A stretch of DNA of 12,131 nt, from contig DASWBP010000102.1 of NCBI GenBank assembly GCA_036390555.1, forward strand, positions 1-12,131, given 5' to 3'. This document shows, one piece after another, positions 1-7,771 of the stretch. How positions within the stretch are numbered: position 1 is the first letter of the stretch; each line of letters begins with the position of its first letter. The position numbers and the translations under genes are program-made. The DNA comes from JAABQT01 sp036390555. GTDB taxonomy: Bacteria; Pseudomonadota; Gammaproteobacteria; Burkholderiales; SG8-39. Below the pieces are notes generated by a model. That model had not been told where the DNA came from. It did no database searches and worked only from the letters and a program-made list of their open reading frames with translations.

Positions 1-300
1 CTGATCCTGAGCCTGTTCCCGCAGGCCGCGGCGTCGCTGGGCTATCGCATGCCCACCTACCGGCTCGGCGGCGAGTTCGTTGCCTGGGCGAGCACGCAGC
101 GGCACCTCGCGCTCTACACCTGCTCCGCCGAGCGCGTGGCGGGTTTTCGCGCGCGCCACCCCGAGGTGGCGGCGGGGCGGGGGTGCCTGCGCTTCCGCGA
201 CAGCCAGCGCCTGCCGCTCGCCGACCTGGCGCAGGTCGTGAGGAACGCCCTCGCCCCGGGGCGGGCGATCCTCGCGCGCGAGGCGGCGGGGCGCCGCTAG
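1..300 (+). CDS. DUF1801 / YdhG-like protein, C-terminal part (5' end outside window)
   Basis: The reading frame is open from base 1 to a TAG at 298-300, so 99 residues of a longer protein are visible; the ATG at 49 is internal. The stretch LFPQAAASLGYRMPTYRLGG followed by FVAWAS and LALYTCS matches the conserved core of the small DUF1801 family, which usually reads 'sLsYgMPtyr' and then an aromatic-rich strand. Family members have a CyaY/frataxin-like (YjbR-related) fold and run about 110-140 residues, so roughly the first 20-30 residues are missing. Some homologues are annotated as iron chaperones, but the biochemical role is not settled. It ends immediately before a palindromic repeat and has no evident link to the downstream operon. 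Family assignment is good; function is unknown. Confidence 0.8.
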   Translation: MILSLFPQAAASLGYRMPTYRLGGEFVAWASTQRHLALYTCSAERVAGFRARHPEVAAGRGCLRFRDSQRLPLADLAQVVRNALAPGRAILAREAAGRR

Positions 301-329
301 GGGAATTGGGGTCAGACCCCAATCTTCCC
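301..329. repeat. GGGGTCAGACCCC palindromic repeat, single copy
   Basis: Positions 305-323 form a perfect 9-bp inverted repeat (ATTGGGGTC / GACCCCAAT) around a single central A at 314. The flanks GGGA and CTTCCC extend the symmetry imperfectly. The same core occurs twice more at 7716-7770. The unit begins on the base after the TAG of the DUF1801 gene. Similar palindromes are scattered in many betaproteobacterial genomes (recollection, not searched here). It could form a hairpin in RNA but lacks a U-tract, so it is not a canonical terminator. Confidence 0.85.
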
Positions 330-336
330 GAGGCGC

Positions 337-365
337 TTGCCAGCGGCAGCCGCCCGGCAGATACT
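337..365 (+). promoter_or_regulatory. Candidate sigma-70 promoter for the MarR-led operon
   Basis: TTGCCA (337-342) and GATACT (360-365) are separated by exactly 17 bp and resemble the -35 and -10 hexamers TTGACA and TATAAT, with four matches each. The surrounding 340-396 segment is less GC-rich than the flanking genes. Transcription would start near 371-373, about 25 nt before the ATG at 397. It lies between the palindromic repeat and the first operon gene, the only sizeable gap before the operon. The prediction is by eye and not supported by mapping. Confidence 0.45.
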
Positions 366-380
366 TTAGGCTTCATCTAT

Positions 381-401
381 TCAGGCCTGAGGCAATATGC
401 C
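381..401. promoter_or_regulatory. Candidate operator palindromes overlapping the marR-like start
   Basis: TCAGGCCTGA (381-390) is a perfect 10-bp palindrome lying just downstream of the predicted transcription start. It is followed directly by GGCA-ATA-TGCC (391-401), a second inverted repeat that covers the ATG. A dimeric MarR repressor encoded immediately downstream could bind here and block its own operon. The arms are shorter than many known MarR boxes, so this is a suggestion only. The TGAGG at 388-392 also serves as the likely ribosome binding site, 4 nt before the ATG. Confidence 0.3.
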
Positions 402-884
402 GGCGCTGCGCCTGCTGCGCCCCGACCGCGAGACCGGCGTGCGCGCCGACGAGCACCGCGCGCTGCGCCTGTGGCTGCGGCTGCTCACCTGCTCGCAGCT
501 GATCGAGCGCGAGGTGCGCAAGCGCCTGCGCGGGCGCTTCGGCATCACGCTGCCGCGCTTCGACCTGATGTCGCAGCTCGAGCGCCACCCCGAGGGCCTC
601 AAGATGAACGAGCTCTCGCGGCTGATGATGGTCACCGGCGGCAACGTCACCGGCATCGTCGACCAGCTGGTCAAGGAGGGCCTGGTCGAGCGCCTGGACG
701 AGCCGAGCGACCGCCGCGCCTGGCGCGTGCGCCTGACGCGCGCCGGCGACAAGGCCTTCGCCGAGATGGCGCGCGCGCACGAGGAGTGGGTGGTGGAGCT
801 GCTGGCGGGCTTCTCGCGCCGCGAGAGCGACGCCCTGATGCAGCTCCTCGCGCGCCTCAAGAGATCCACCCTGGAGAATTCCTG

Positions 885-885
<1 letters not shown>
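397..885 (+). CDS. MarR-family transcriptional regulator
   Basis: This 162-residue protein has the MarR winged-helix layout. An N-terminal dimerisation helix (about residues 20-50) precedes the helix-turn-helix segment (GLKMNELSRLMMVTGGNVTGIVDQLVKEGLV, about 67-98). The wing is SDRRAWRVRLTRAG, followed by C-terminal dimerisation helices. The start ATG has a short-spaced TGAGG upstream. The stop TGA overlaps the ATG of the acyl-CoA dehydrogenase (TGATG), so it is co-transcribed and probably coupled. MarR relatives beside aromatic-CoA pathways often sense an aryl-CoA thioester and repress; examples are CouR and BadR-type regulators, though some of these activate. By position it probably controls this operon, with 2-aminobenzoyl-CoA or a related thioester as effector. 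That assignment is inference. The family call is firm. Confidence 0.92.
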
Positions 886-1984
<1,099 letters not shown>

Positions 1985-1988
<4 letters not shown>

Positions 1989-2755
1989 GCGTCGCCCCCG
2001 CGCCGGCGCGCCGGCGCGTGCGCCCGCTTGCATCCGTCGCGGCGCTCGCGCTGGCGGGCCTGCTTGCGTGCGGCACGGCGCGCGCCGACGAGGTGGCGCG
2101 CATCGACGACGTGCCGGTGCTGCCGCGCGAGATCGGCCTGGCCGGACAGGCGACGCTGCCCGCGGCGGCGAACGCGCTGCGCCAGCGCGCGATGAAGTCG
2201 GCGCTCGCCTGGTTCGTCGCCGAGCAGAAGCTCGCCGCCACCGAGGCCGACATCGAGGCCTATGCCAGGTGGAACGACGAGTTCCTCAAGCGCGAGAAGG
2301 CGCGGCGCGCGAAGCGCGTGGAGGCGATCGAGGCATCGCTCGACAAGCCCGGCATTCCGGCCGAGCAGCGCGAGCAGCTGCTGCGCGAGCGCGAAACCTA
2401 CCGCCAGGTCGCGGCGCGCGACGCCGACCGCGAGGCGGCCTCGCGCGATCCGGGCTCGCGGCAGCGCGTGTGGGGGCCATGGATCACCAGCTTCAAGGCG
2501 AACAAGGCGCTCTACGACAAGTACGGCGGGCGCGTGGGCCTCACCAAGTTCGGCCCCGAGCCGATCGGCGCGCTGGAGACGCTGCTGCGCGAGCGCGAGA
2601 AGGCGGGCGCGCTGCGCATCTTCGACGAGGCGCTGGCGAAGGAGTTCTGGGCCTGGTACGCGGTGCAGCCGCGCCGGCCCGCCAAGCCCGAGGAAATCGA
2701 CTTCACCTACTACTGGCTGAGACCTTTCGATGACCTATACGGCCCACGTCGATAG
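1985..2755 (+). CDS. Exported protein of unknown function within the operon
   Basis: This 256-residue protein is not recognised. The start is a GTG whose last bases form the TGA of the acyl-CoA dehydrogenase (GTGA). The N-terminus ARRRVRPLASVAALALAG, then LLACGTARA, is a classic export signal. It could be cut after ARA (signal peptidase I) or at the weak lipobox LLAC. The mature part opens with DEVARIDDVPVLPREI, faintly like the N-terminus of SurA-type parvulin chaperones, but no PPIase domain follows. A charged, probably helical segment spans about residues 90-155, and the C-terminal part is rich in aromatics (FWAWY, FTYYWLRPFDDLY). Its 3' end overlaps the ligase gene by 26 nt, so it is translationally tied to its neighbours. 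A periplasmic product here is unexpected; a role in substrate uptake or envelope sensing is only speculation. Confidence 0.8.
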
Positions 2756-4343
2756 CTTCGCCCGCGACAACCTGCCGCCGCGCAGCCAGTGGCCGGAGTT
2801 CCTGCTGGACCGTGCGGAATTCCGCTACCCCGCGCGCCTGAACTGCGCCACCGAGCTGCTCGACAAGATGGTGAGCCGGGGCTTCGGCCATCGCCCGGTG
2901 ATCCGCGCGCCCGACGGCGGCTGCACCTACACCGAGCTCTACGCGCAGGCGAACCGCATCGCCAACGTGCTGGTGCGCGAGATGGGCCTCAAGCCCGGCA
3001 ACCGCGTGCTGCTGCGCGGGCCGAACAACCCGATGATGGCCGCCTGCTGGTTCGCGGTGATGAAGGCGGGTGGCGTGTGCGTGGCCACCATGCCGCTGCT
3101 GCGCGCCAAGGAGCTCACCGACATCGTCACCAAGGCCGAGGTGAGCCATGCGCTGTGCGACAAGCGCCTCGCCGCCGAGCTCGAAGCGGCGCTGCCCGCC
3201 TGCCCCACGCTGAAGAGCATCAAGTACTGGTACGACGACGCGCGCGATTCGCTCGATGCGCTGTGCATGCGCGCGCCGCAGGTGTTCGCCAACGCGGACA
3301 CCGCGGCCGACGACGTGGCGCTCATCGCCTTCACCTCCGGCACCACCGGCAAGCCCAAGGGCACGATGCACTTCCACCGCGACGTGATCGCCATGTGCGA
3401 CGCCTTCCCGCGCTCGTGCCTGCTGTCCGCGAAGGACGACGTGTTCTGCGGCACGCCGCCGCTCGCCTTCACCTTCGGCCTGGGCGGCATGCTCGCCTTC
3501 CCGATGCGCGTGGGCGCCTCCACCGTGCTGGTGGAGAAGCTCGGCCCCGAGACGCTGCTCGAGACCATCCAGAAGTTCAAGGCCACCGTGTGCTTCACCG
3601 CGCCGACCATGTACCGCGGCATGGCGGGCCTCGCGAAGGATTACGACCTGCGGTCGCTGAAGAAATGCGTTTCGGCGGGCGAGGCGCTGCCGGATGCGAC
3701 GCGCCAGCTCTTCAAGCAGGCCACCGGCATCGAGATCATCGACGGCATCGGCTCCACCGAGATGATCCATATCTTCATCTCGCACACGCCCGAGCGCGTG
3801 CGCCGCGGCGCCACCGGCTACGCGGTCCCCGGCTACCGCGCGACCGTGCTCGACGACGACGGCCAGCCCTGCAAGCCCGGCGAGGTGGGGCGGCTCGCAG
3901 TGAAGGGGCCCACCGGCTGCCGCTACCTCGCCGACGAGCGCCAGCGCAACTACGTGCAGAACGGCTGGAACATCACCGGCGACGCCTACCTGATGGACGA
4001 GGACGGCTACTTCTTCTACCAGGCGCGCACCGACGACATGATCATTTCGGCCGGCTACAACATCGCCGGGCCGGAGGTCGAAGGCGCGCTGCTCGCGCAC
4101 CCGGCGGTCGCCGAGTGCGGCGTGGTTGGCGCGCCCGACGAAGCGCGCGGCACCACCATCGTCAAGGCCTACGTGGTGCTCAAGCCCGGCTTCCAGAAGG
4201 ACGCGGCGATGGCGAGCGCGCTGCAGGAGCACGTGAAGCAGGCGATCGCGCCCTACAAGTACCCGCGCGCGGTGGAGTTCCGCGACTCGCTGCCGCGCAC
4301 CGAGACCGGCAAGCTGCAGCGCTTCAAGCTGAGGAGCCCATGA
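2730..4343 (+). CDS. 2-Aminobenzoate/benzoate-family CoA ligase
   Basis: This 537-residue ANL-superfamily adenylate-forming enzyme joins an aromatic acid to CoA using ATP, via an acyl-AMP. The phosphate-binding loop FTSGTTGKPKG is at about residues 201-211. The A5 motif is GIGSTEM, the A7/A8 hinge is GDAYLMDEDGYFFYQARTDD then MIISAGYNIAGPEVE, and the catalytic A10 lysine is K528 in TETGKLQRFK. The N-terminal FARDNLPPRSQWPEF and RLNCATELLD resemble 2-aminobenzoate-CoA ligases of the benzoate-CoA ligase family. Anthranilate is the favoured substrate because the ring-modifying flavoprotein for its CoA ester lies two genes downstream. Salicylate or another 2-substituted benzoate is the main alternative. 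The start overlaps the previous gene by 26 nt with only a weak purine-rich site, suggesting coupled translation. The stop overlaps the Rid gene by ATGA. Confidence 0.9.
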   Translation: MTYTAHVDSFARDNLPPRSQWPEFLLDRAEFRYPARLNCATELLDKMVSRGFGHRPVIRAPDGGCTYTELYAQANRIANVLVREMGLKPGNRVLLRGPNNPMMAACWFAVMKAGGVCVATMPLLRAKELTDIVTKAEVSHALCDKRLAAELEAALPACPTLKSIKYWYDDARDSLDALCMRAPQVFANADTAADDVALIAFTSGTTGKPKGTMHFHRDVIAMCDAFPRSCLLSAKDDVFCGTPPLAFTFGLGGMLAFPMRVGASTVLVEKLGPETLLETIQKFKATVCFTAPTMYRGMAGLAKDYDLRSLKKCVSAGEALPDATRQLFKQATGIEIIDGIGSTEMIHIFISHTPERVRRGATGYAVPGYRATVLDDDGQPCKPGEVGRLAVKGPTGCRYLADERQRNYVQNGWNITGDAYLMDEDGYFFYQARTDDMIISAGYNIAGPEVEGALLAHPAVAECGVVGAPDEARGTTIVKAYVVLKPGFQKDAAMASALQEHVKQAIAPYKYPRAVEFRDSLPRTETGKLQRFKLRSP

Positions 4344-4741
4344 CGATGACGGTTCTGCAACCTCCATCCTGGGCGAAGCCCAAGGGCTTCGCCAACGGCA
4401 TCGCCGTGAAGGGCGGCACCACGGTCTATATCGCGGGCCAGGTCGGCTACACCGGGCAGGGGGAGTGGCGCGCGCGCGACTTCGCCGGGCAGTTCCGCCA
4501 GGCGCTCGCCAACATCCTCGAGGTGCTGACGCAGGCGGGCGGCCGGCCCGAGCACATCGTGCGGCTCACCTGGTACGTGCTGGACAAGCAGGAATACCTC
4601 GGGGCGCTGAAGGAAGTCGGCGCGGCGTATCGCGAGCTGATGGGACGCCACTACCCGGTGATGGCAGTGCTGCAGGTGAGCGGCCTCGTCGAGGACGCGG
4701 CGCGCCTGGAGATCGAGGCGACGGCAGTCATACCCGAGTAG
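4340..4741 (+). CDS. Rid-family (YjgF/YER057c/UK114) protein, lacking the RidA arginine
   Basis: This 133-residue protein has the single-domain Rid fold. TVYIAGQVGYTGQGEW corresponds to the strand around 'iitSGQip', FRQALANILEVLTQAGG to the long helix, and HIVRLTWYVLD and ARLEIEATAVIPE to the final strands. The glutamate of the C-terminal 'IEIEAiAv' strand is kept. The segment equivalent to E. coli 'PARSCVEV' reads PVMAVLQV, so the arginine that binds the substrate carboxylate and defines the RidA enamine/imine deaminase subfamily is replaced, probably by Met. It therefore belongs with Rid groups whose activity is less clear. The ATG overlaps the ligase stop (ATGA) and GAGGAG lies just upstream. 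Its place between ligase and monooxygenase suggests a pathway role, perhaps handling the enamine product or a reactive intermediate; this is inference. Confidence 0.85.
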   Translation: MTMTVLQPPSWAKPKGFANGIAVKGGTTVYIAGQVGYTGQGEWRARDFAGQFRQALANILEVLTQAGGRPEHIVRLTWYVLDKQEYLGALKEVGAAYRELMGRHYPVMAVLQVSGLVEDAARLEIEATAVIPE

Positions 4742-4764
4742 GGCGGGCCGGCGGCCCGCCGTAC
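4738..4764 (+). repeat. GC-rich hairpin between the Rid and monooxygenase genes
   Basis: GGCGGGCC (4742-4749) and GGCCCGCC (4753-4760) are perfect 8-bp inverted arms with a 3-nt loop. Three more pairs (GTA 4738-4740 with TAC 4762-4764) extend the stem after one G-G mismatch, and the stem includes the Rid stop codon. No T-run follows, so it is not a standard intrinsic terminator. It fills most of the only gap in an otherwise overlapping operon and stands about 10 nt before the next ribosome binding site. It may tune transcript stability or expression of the downstream flavoprotein, or be a copy of a genome-wide repeat. Confidence 0.6.
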
Positions 4765-4773
4765 GAGAGCGCC

Positions 4774-4782
4774 AAGGAGAGG
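4774..4782 (+). promoter_or_regulatory. Strong ribosome binding site for the monooxygenase/reductase
   Basis: AAGGAGAGG lies 3 nt before the ATG at 4786 (the AGGAG core is about 7 nt away). It is the strongest Shine-Dalgarno match in the operon. It fixes the start of this gene at 4786, which also places the dinucleotide-binding motif at residues 7-12, as expected for the family. Confidence 0.75.
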
Positions 4783-4785
4783 ACG

Positions 4786-7140
4786 ATGAAGGTCACAGTG
4801 ATCGGTGGAGGGCCGGGAGGCCTTTACTTCGCGCTGCTCGCGAAGAAGGCCTGGCCGCGCTGGGAGATCACGGTCTACGAGAGGAACCGCCCCGACGACA
4901 CCTTCGGCTTTGGCGTGGTGTTCTCCGACCAGACGCTGGACACCTTCAAGGCCTACGATCTGGCGAGCTACGAGCGCATCCGGCGCCGCTTCGCCTACTG
5001 GGGCGACGTGGACGTGGTCTACAAGGGCCGCACGCTGCGCTCGGGCGGCAACGGCTTTTGCGGCTGCTCGCGGAACGCGCTGCTCGCCATCCTGCAGGAC
5101 CGCTGCCGCGAGCTCGGCGTCGAGATCCGCTTCCAGACCGAGGTGGAAAGCCTCGCGCCTTTCGCGGACTCGGATCTCGTCGTGGTCGCCGACGGCATCA
5201 ACTCCAGGATCCGCGAGCAGCACAAGGACCACTTCCAGCCGAGCGTGGACCTGCGGCCGAACAAGTTCACCTGGCTCGGCTCGACGCGGCCGCTGGATGC
5301 CTTCAAGTATTTCTTCCGCGAGACGCCGCAGGGCATCATCCTCGCGCACTGCTACCAGTACCAGGAGGGCCGCTCCACCTGGGTGATCGAGACCGATGAG
5401 ACGACTTGGAAGAACTTCGGCTTCGACAAGCTCTCCGAAGCCGAGATGCTGCCGGTGCTCGAGCAGGTGTTCGCCGAGGAGCTGGACGGCCATCCGCTGA
5501 TCGCCAACCGCTCGATCTGGCGCAACTTCCCCAACATCGTCAACAGGACCTGGGTGATGGGCAACGCCGTCCTGGTGGGCGATGCCAAGGCTACGGCGCA
5601 TTTCTCGATCGGCTCGGGCACCAAGCTCGCGATGGAGGACGCCATCGCGCTCTACGAAGCGCTGAAGAAGGAGGGCGAGGTGAAGCCGGCGCTCGCCCGC
5701 TACGACACCGCGCGGCGCGAGGAGGTGGAGAAGACGCAGCACGCGGCGAACGTGTCGCTCGCCTGGTTCGAGCACATGCAGCGCTACTGGGGCATGGCGC
5801 CCGAGCAGTTCGCCTTCGGCGTCATGTCGCGCTCCAAGCAGATCACCTGGGAGAACCTCGAGCTGCGCGACCCGGAGTTCGTGCGCCGCACGCACCGCTG
5901 GTTCGCGCAGCAGGCTCGCGCGCAGGGCTACGAGGTGGATCTGGAAAACCCGCCGGTGCCGATGTTCACCCCGTTCGCCTTGCGCGGCATGCGGCTCGCC
6001 AACCGCGTCGTCGTCTCGCCGATGGACCAGTACTCGGCGGTGGAGGGCGTGCCGACCGACTGGCACCTCGTGCACCTGGGCAGCCGCGCGATCGGCGGCG
6101 CGGGCCTGGTGTACGTGGAGATGACCTGCGTGTCCCCGGAAGGGCGCATCACGCCGGGTTGCACGGGCTTGTGGAACGAGACGCAGCGCGACGCCTTCAG
6201 GCGCATCGCGGATTTCTGCCACGCGAACTCGAAGGCAAAGCTCTGCATGCAGATCGGCCATTCGGGGCGCAAAGGCTCCACGCAGCTGGGCTGGGAGCGC
6301 ATCGACCACCCGCTCGAGCGCGGCAACTGGCCGCTGCTCTCCGCCTCGCCGCTTGCCTACTACGAAGGCGAGTCGCAGGTGCCGCGCGAGATGACGCGCG
6401 CCGACATGGACCAGGTGAAAGCGCAGTTCGTGCGCTCGGCGAAGCTGGCGCACGAAGCGGGCTTCGACATGCTCGAGCTGCACATGGCGCACGGCTACCT
6501 GCTCGCGAGCTTCATCTCGCCGCTCACCAACCGCAGGACCGACGAATACGGCGGCGCGATCGCCAACCGCATGCGCTATCCGCTCGAGGTGTTCCGCGCC
6601 TGCCGCGCGGCCTGGCCGGAGGCGAAGCCCATGTCGGTGCGCATCTCGGCGACCGACTGGGCGCCGGGCGGGCTCTCGGGCGATGACCTCGTCGCGGCGA
6701 CGAAGATGCTCAAGGAGGCCGGCTGCGACCTGCTCGACGTCTCCACCGGCCAGACGGTGCCGCACCAGAAGCCGGTATACGGACGCATGTATCAGGCGAG
6801 CTACGCGGACTGGGTGAGAAACGAGGTCGGCATCGCGACCATGACGGTGGGCGCGGTCACCACCCCCGACCAGGTGAACACGCTGCTCGCCGCGGGCAAG
6901 GCCGACCTTGTCGCGCTCGCGCGGCCGCACCTCGCCAACCCCTACTTCACCCTGCAGGCCTCGGCCTGGTACCAGGACGCGAACCAGTACTGGCCGCCGC
7001 AGTACCTCTCCGGGCGCGACCAGGCCTATCGCAACGCGGCGCGCGAGCGCGCCGAGCTCACCGACGTGAAGCTGCGCGCGCGGCCCGCGAGCCACGAGGT
7101 GAAGGACGATCCCAAGGCCGGCGTGAAGCGCGCGGCATGA
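4786..7140 (+). CDS. Two-domain flavoprotein: 2-aminobenzoyl-CoA monooxygenase/reductase (salicylyl-CoA 5-hydroxylase-like)
   Basis: This is a 784-residue fusion. Residues 1 to about 385 form a group A FAD monooxygenase, with GGGPGG at 7-12 for the FAD ADP moiety, the DG motif VVVADGINSRIR (D136) and the GD motif LVGDAKATAHFSIGSGTK (D266). Residues about 390-760 form an Old Yellow Enzyme-type FMN barrel starting at MFTPFALRGMRLANRVVVSPM. It keeps the substrate-binding H566, H569 and Y571 (LELHMAHGYL), and contains QIGHSGRKGS and DEYGG. In A. evansii such a fusion hydroxylates 2-aminobenzoyl-CoA at C5 with O2 and reduces the ring to a 2-amino-5-oxocyclohexene-carbonyl-CoA. Databases also name the family bifunctional salicylyl-CoA 5-hydroxylase. 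The size matches the Azoarcus enzyme (about 83-85 kDa). At the YqjM Cys26 position this protein has D414 (PMDQYS). The stop overlaps tag by ATGA. Anthranilate is preferred over salicylate from context. Confidence 0.9.
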   Translation: MKVTVIGGGPGGLYFALLAKKAWPRWEITVYERNRPDDTFGFGVVFSDQTLDTFKAYDLASYERIRRRFAYWGDVDVVYKGRTLRSGGNGFCGCSRNALLAILQDRCRELGVEIRFQTEVESLAPFADSDLVVVADGINSRIREQHKDHFQPSVDLRPNKFTWLGSTRPLDAFKYFFRETPQGIILAHCYQYQEGRSTWVIETDETTWKNFGFDKLSEAEMLPVLEQVFAEELDGHPLIANRSIWRNFPNIVNRTWVMGNAVLVGDAKATAHFSIGSGTKLAMEDAIALYEALKKEGEVKPALARYDTARREEVEKTQHAANVSLAWFEHMQRYWGMAPEQFAFGVMSRSKQITWENLELRDPEFVRRTHRWFAQQARAQGYEVDLENPPVPMFTPFALRGMRLANRVVVSPMDQYSAVEGVPTDWHLVHLGSRAIGGAGLVYVEMTCVSPEGRITPGCTGLWNETQRDAFRRIADFCHANSKAKLCMQIGHSGRKGSTQLGWERIDHPLERGNWPLLSASPLAYYEGESQVPREMTRADMDQVKAQFVRSAKLAHEAGFDMLELHMAHGYLLASFISPLTNRRTDEYGGAIANRMRYPLEVFRACRAAWPEAKPMSVRISATDWAPGGLSGDDLVAATKMLKEAGCDLLDVSTGQTVPHQKPVYGRMYQASYADWVRNEVGIATMTVGAVTTPDQVNTLLAAGKADLVALARPHLANPYFTLQASAWYQDANQYWPPQYLSGRDQAYRNAARERAELTDVKLRARPASHEVKDDPKAGVKRAA

Positions 7141-7715
7141 AGCAACGGCGCTGCGCCTGGGCGAGGAACCCGCTCGCCATCGCCTACCACGACCGCGAGT
7201 GGGGCGTGCCGGTGAGGAGCGACCGCAAGCTCTTCGAGCTCCTCATCCTCGAGGGCGCGCAGGCGGGACTCTCCTGGGACACGATCCTGAAGAAGCGCGC
7301 CGCCTACCGCAAGGCCTACCTCGGCTTCGATCCGCGCAAGGTCGCGCGATTCGACGCGAAGAAGAAGCGCGCGCTGCTGGCGGACGCGGGCATCGTGCGC
7401 AACCGCGCGAAGATCGAGGCCTCCGTGAGCAATGCGCGATGCTTCCTCGCCGTGCAGAAGGAGTTCGGCAGCTTCGCGCGCTATGCGTGGGGCTTCGTGG
7501 GCGGCGCGCCCGTCGTCAACCGCCGACACAGCATCCGTGACATTCCGCCGCGAACGGAAGCTTCCGACGCAATGTCAAAAGACTTGAAGAAGAGGGGCTT
7601 CAAGTTCGTCGGCACCACCATCCTGTATGCTTTCATGCAGGCTGTCGGCATGGTGAACGACCACGAAGCGGGGTGCTTCCGGTGGAAAGAGGTGCAGCAC
7701 AGGCAACGGGCCTAG
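7137..7715 (+). CDS. tag: DNA-3-methyladenine glycosylase I
   Basis: This 192-residue base-excision enzyme removes 3-methyladenine from alkylated DNA. It contains the family hallmarks RCAWA, YHDREWGVP, LEGAQAGLSW, NRAKIEASVSNAR, SKDLKKRGFKFVG and AFMQAVGMVNDH. The four zinc ligands are in place: C6, H18, H176 and C180, matching the spacing of E. coli Tag. E39 of the LEGAQAG motif is also conserved. Length is typical (about 187-195). The ATG overlaps the monooxygenase stop (ATGA), so it is translated from the tail of the aromatic-CoA operon. No functional link to anthranilate breakdown is known, and the coupling may be accidental. The TAG stop is followed at once by the double palindromic repeat. 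Confidence 0.96.
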   Translation: MKQRRCAWARNPLAIAYHDREWGVPVRSDRKLFELLILEGAQAGLSWDTILKKRAAYRKAYLGFDPRKVARFDAKKKRALLADAGIVRNRAKIEASVSNARCFLAVQKEFGSFARYAWGFVGGAPVVNRRHSIRDIPPRTEASDAMSKDLKKRGFKFVGTTILYAFMQAVGMVNDHEAGCFRWKEVQHRQRA

Positions 7716-7770
7716 AAATCGGGGTCAGACCCCAATTTCCCGGAAATTGGGGTCTGACCCCAATTCGGGG
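7716..7770. repeat. Inverted double copy of the GGGGTCAGACCCC palindrome
   Basis: Two units lie head to head. GGGGTCAGACCCCAATTTCC (7721-7740) is exactly reverse-complementary to 7742-7761, giving perfect 20-bp arms around a single C at 7741. Each arm also contains its own GGGGTC/GACCCC palindrome, so either one long or two short hairpins could form. Weaker pairing continues to 7717-7719 with 7763-7765. The element starts on the first base after the tag stop and ends inside the signal-peptide region of the next gene. A long stem followed by no T-run could still slow or stop transcription from both sides. Confidence 0.88.
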
Positions 7771-7771
7771 G

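Noticed and set aside
183..884. N-terminal extension of the acyl-CoA dehydrogenase frame upstream of 885
   Set aside because: The extension overlaps the MarR gene and is low-complexity Arg/Ala sequence. The ATG at 885 has a ribosome site and gives a normal family N-terminus.
2120..2700. Parvulin/SurA-type peptidyl-prolyl isomerase
   Set aside because: Only the first mature residues resemble SurA_N; no rotamase motif follows.
2703..4367. Minus-strand open frame of 554 codons spanning the CoA ligase
   Set aside because: It mirrors the ligase codon structure, has low-complexity His/Val/Gly composition and no recognisable motif.
4651..7095. Minus-strand open frame of 814 codons opposite the flavoprotein
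   Set aside because: Antisense shadow of a gene with clear FAD and OYE motifs; composition is typical of GC-driven spurious frames.
7716..7770. Intrinsic terminator after tag
   Set aside because: The stem is strong but no T-run follows on either strand, and matching repeat units occur elsewhere, so it is recorded as a repeat rather than a terminator.
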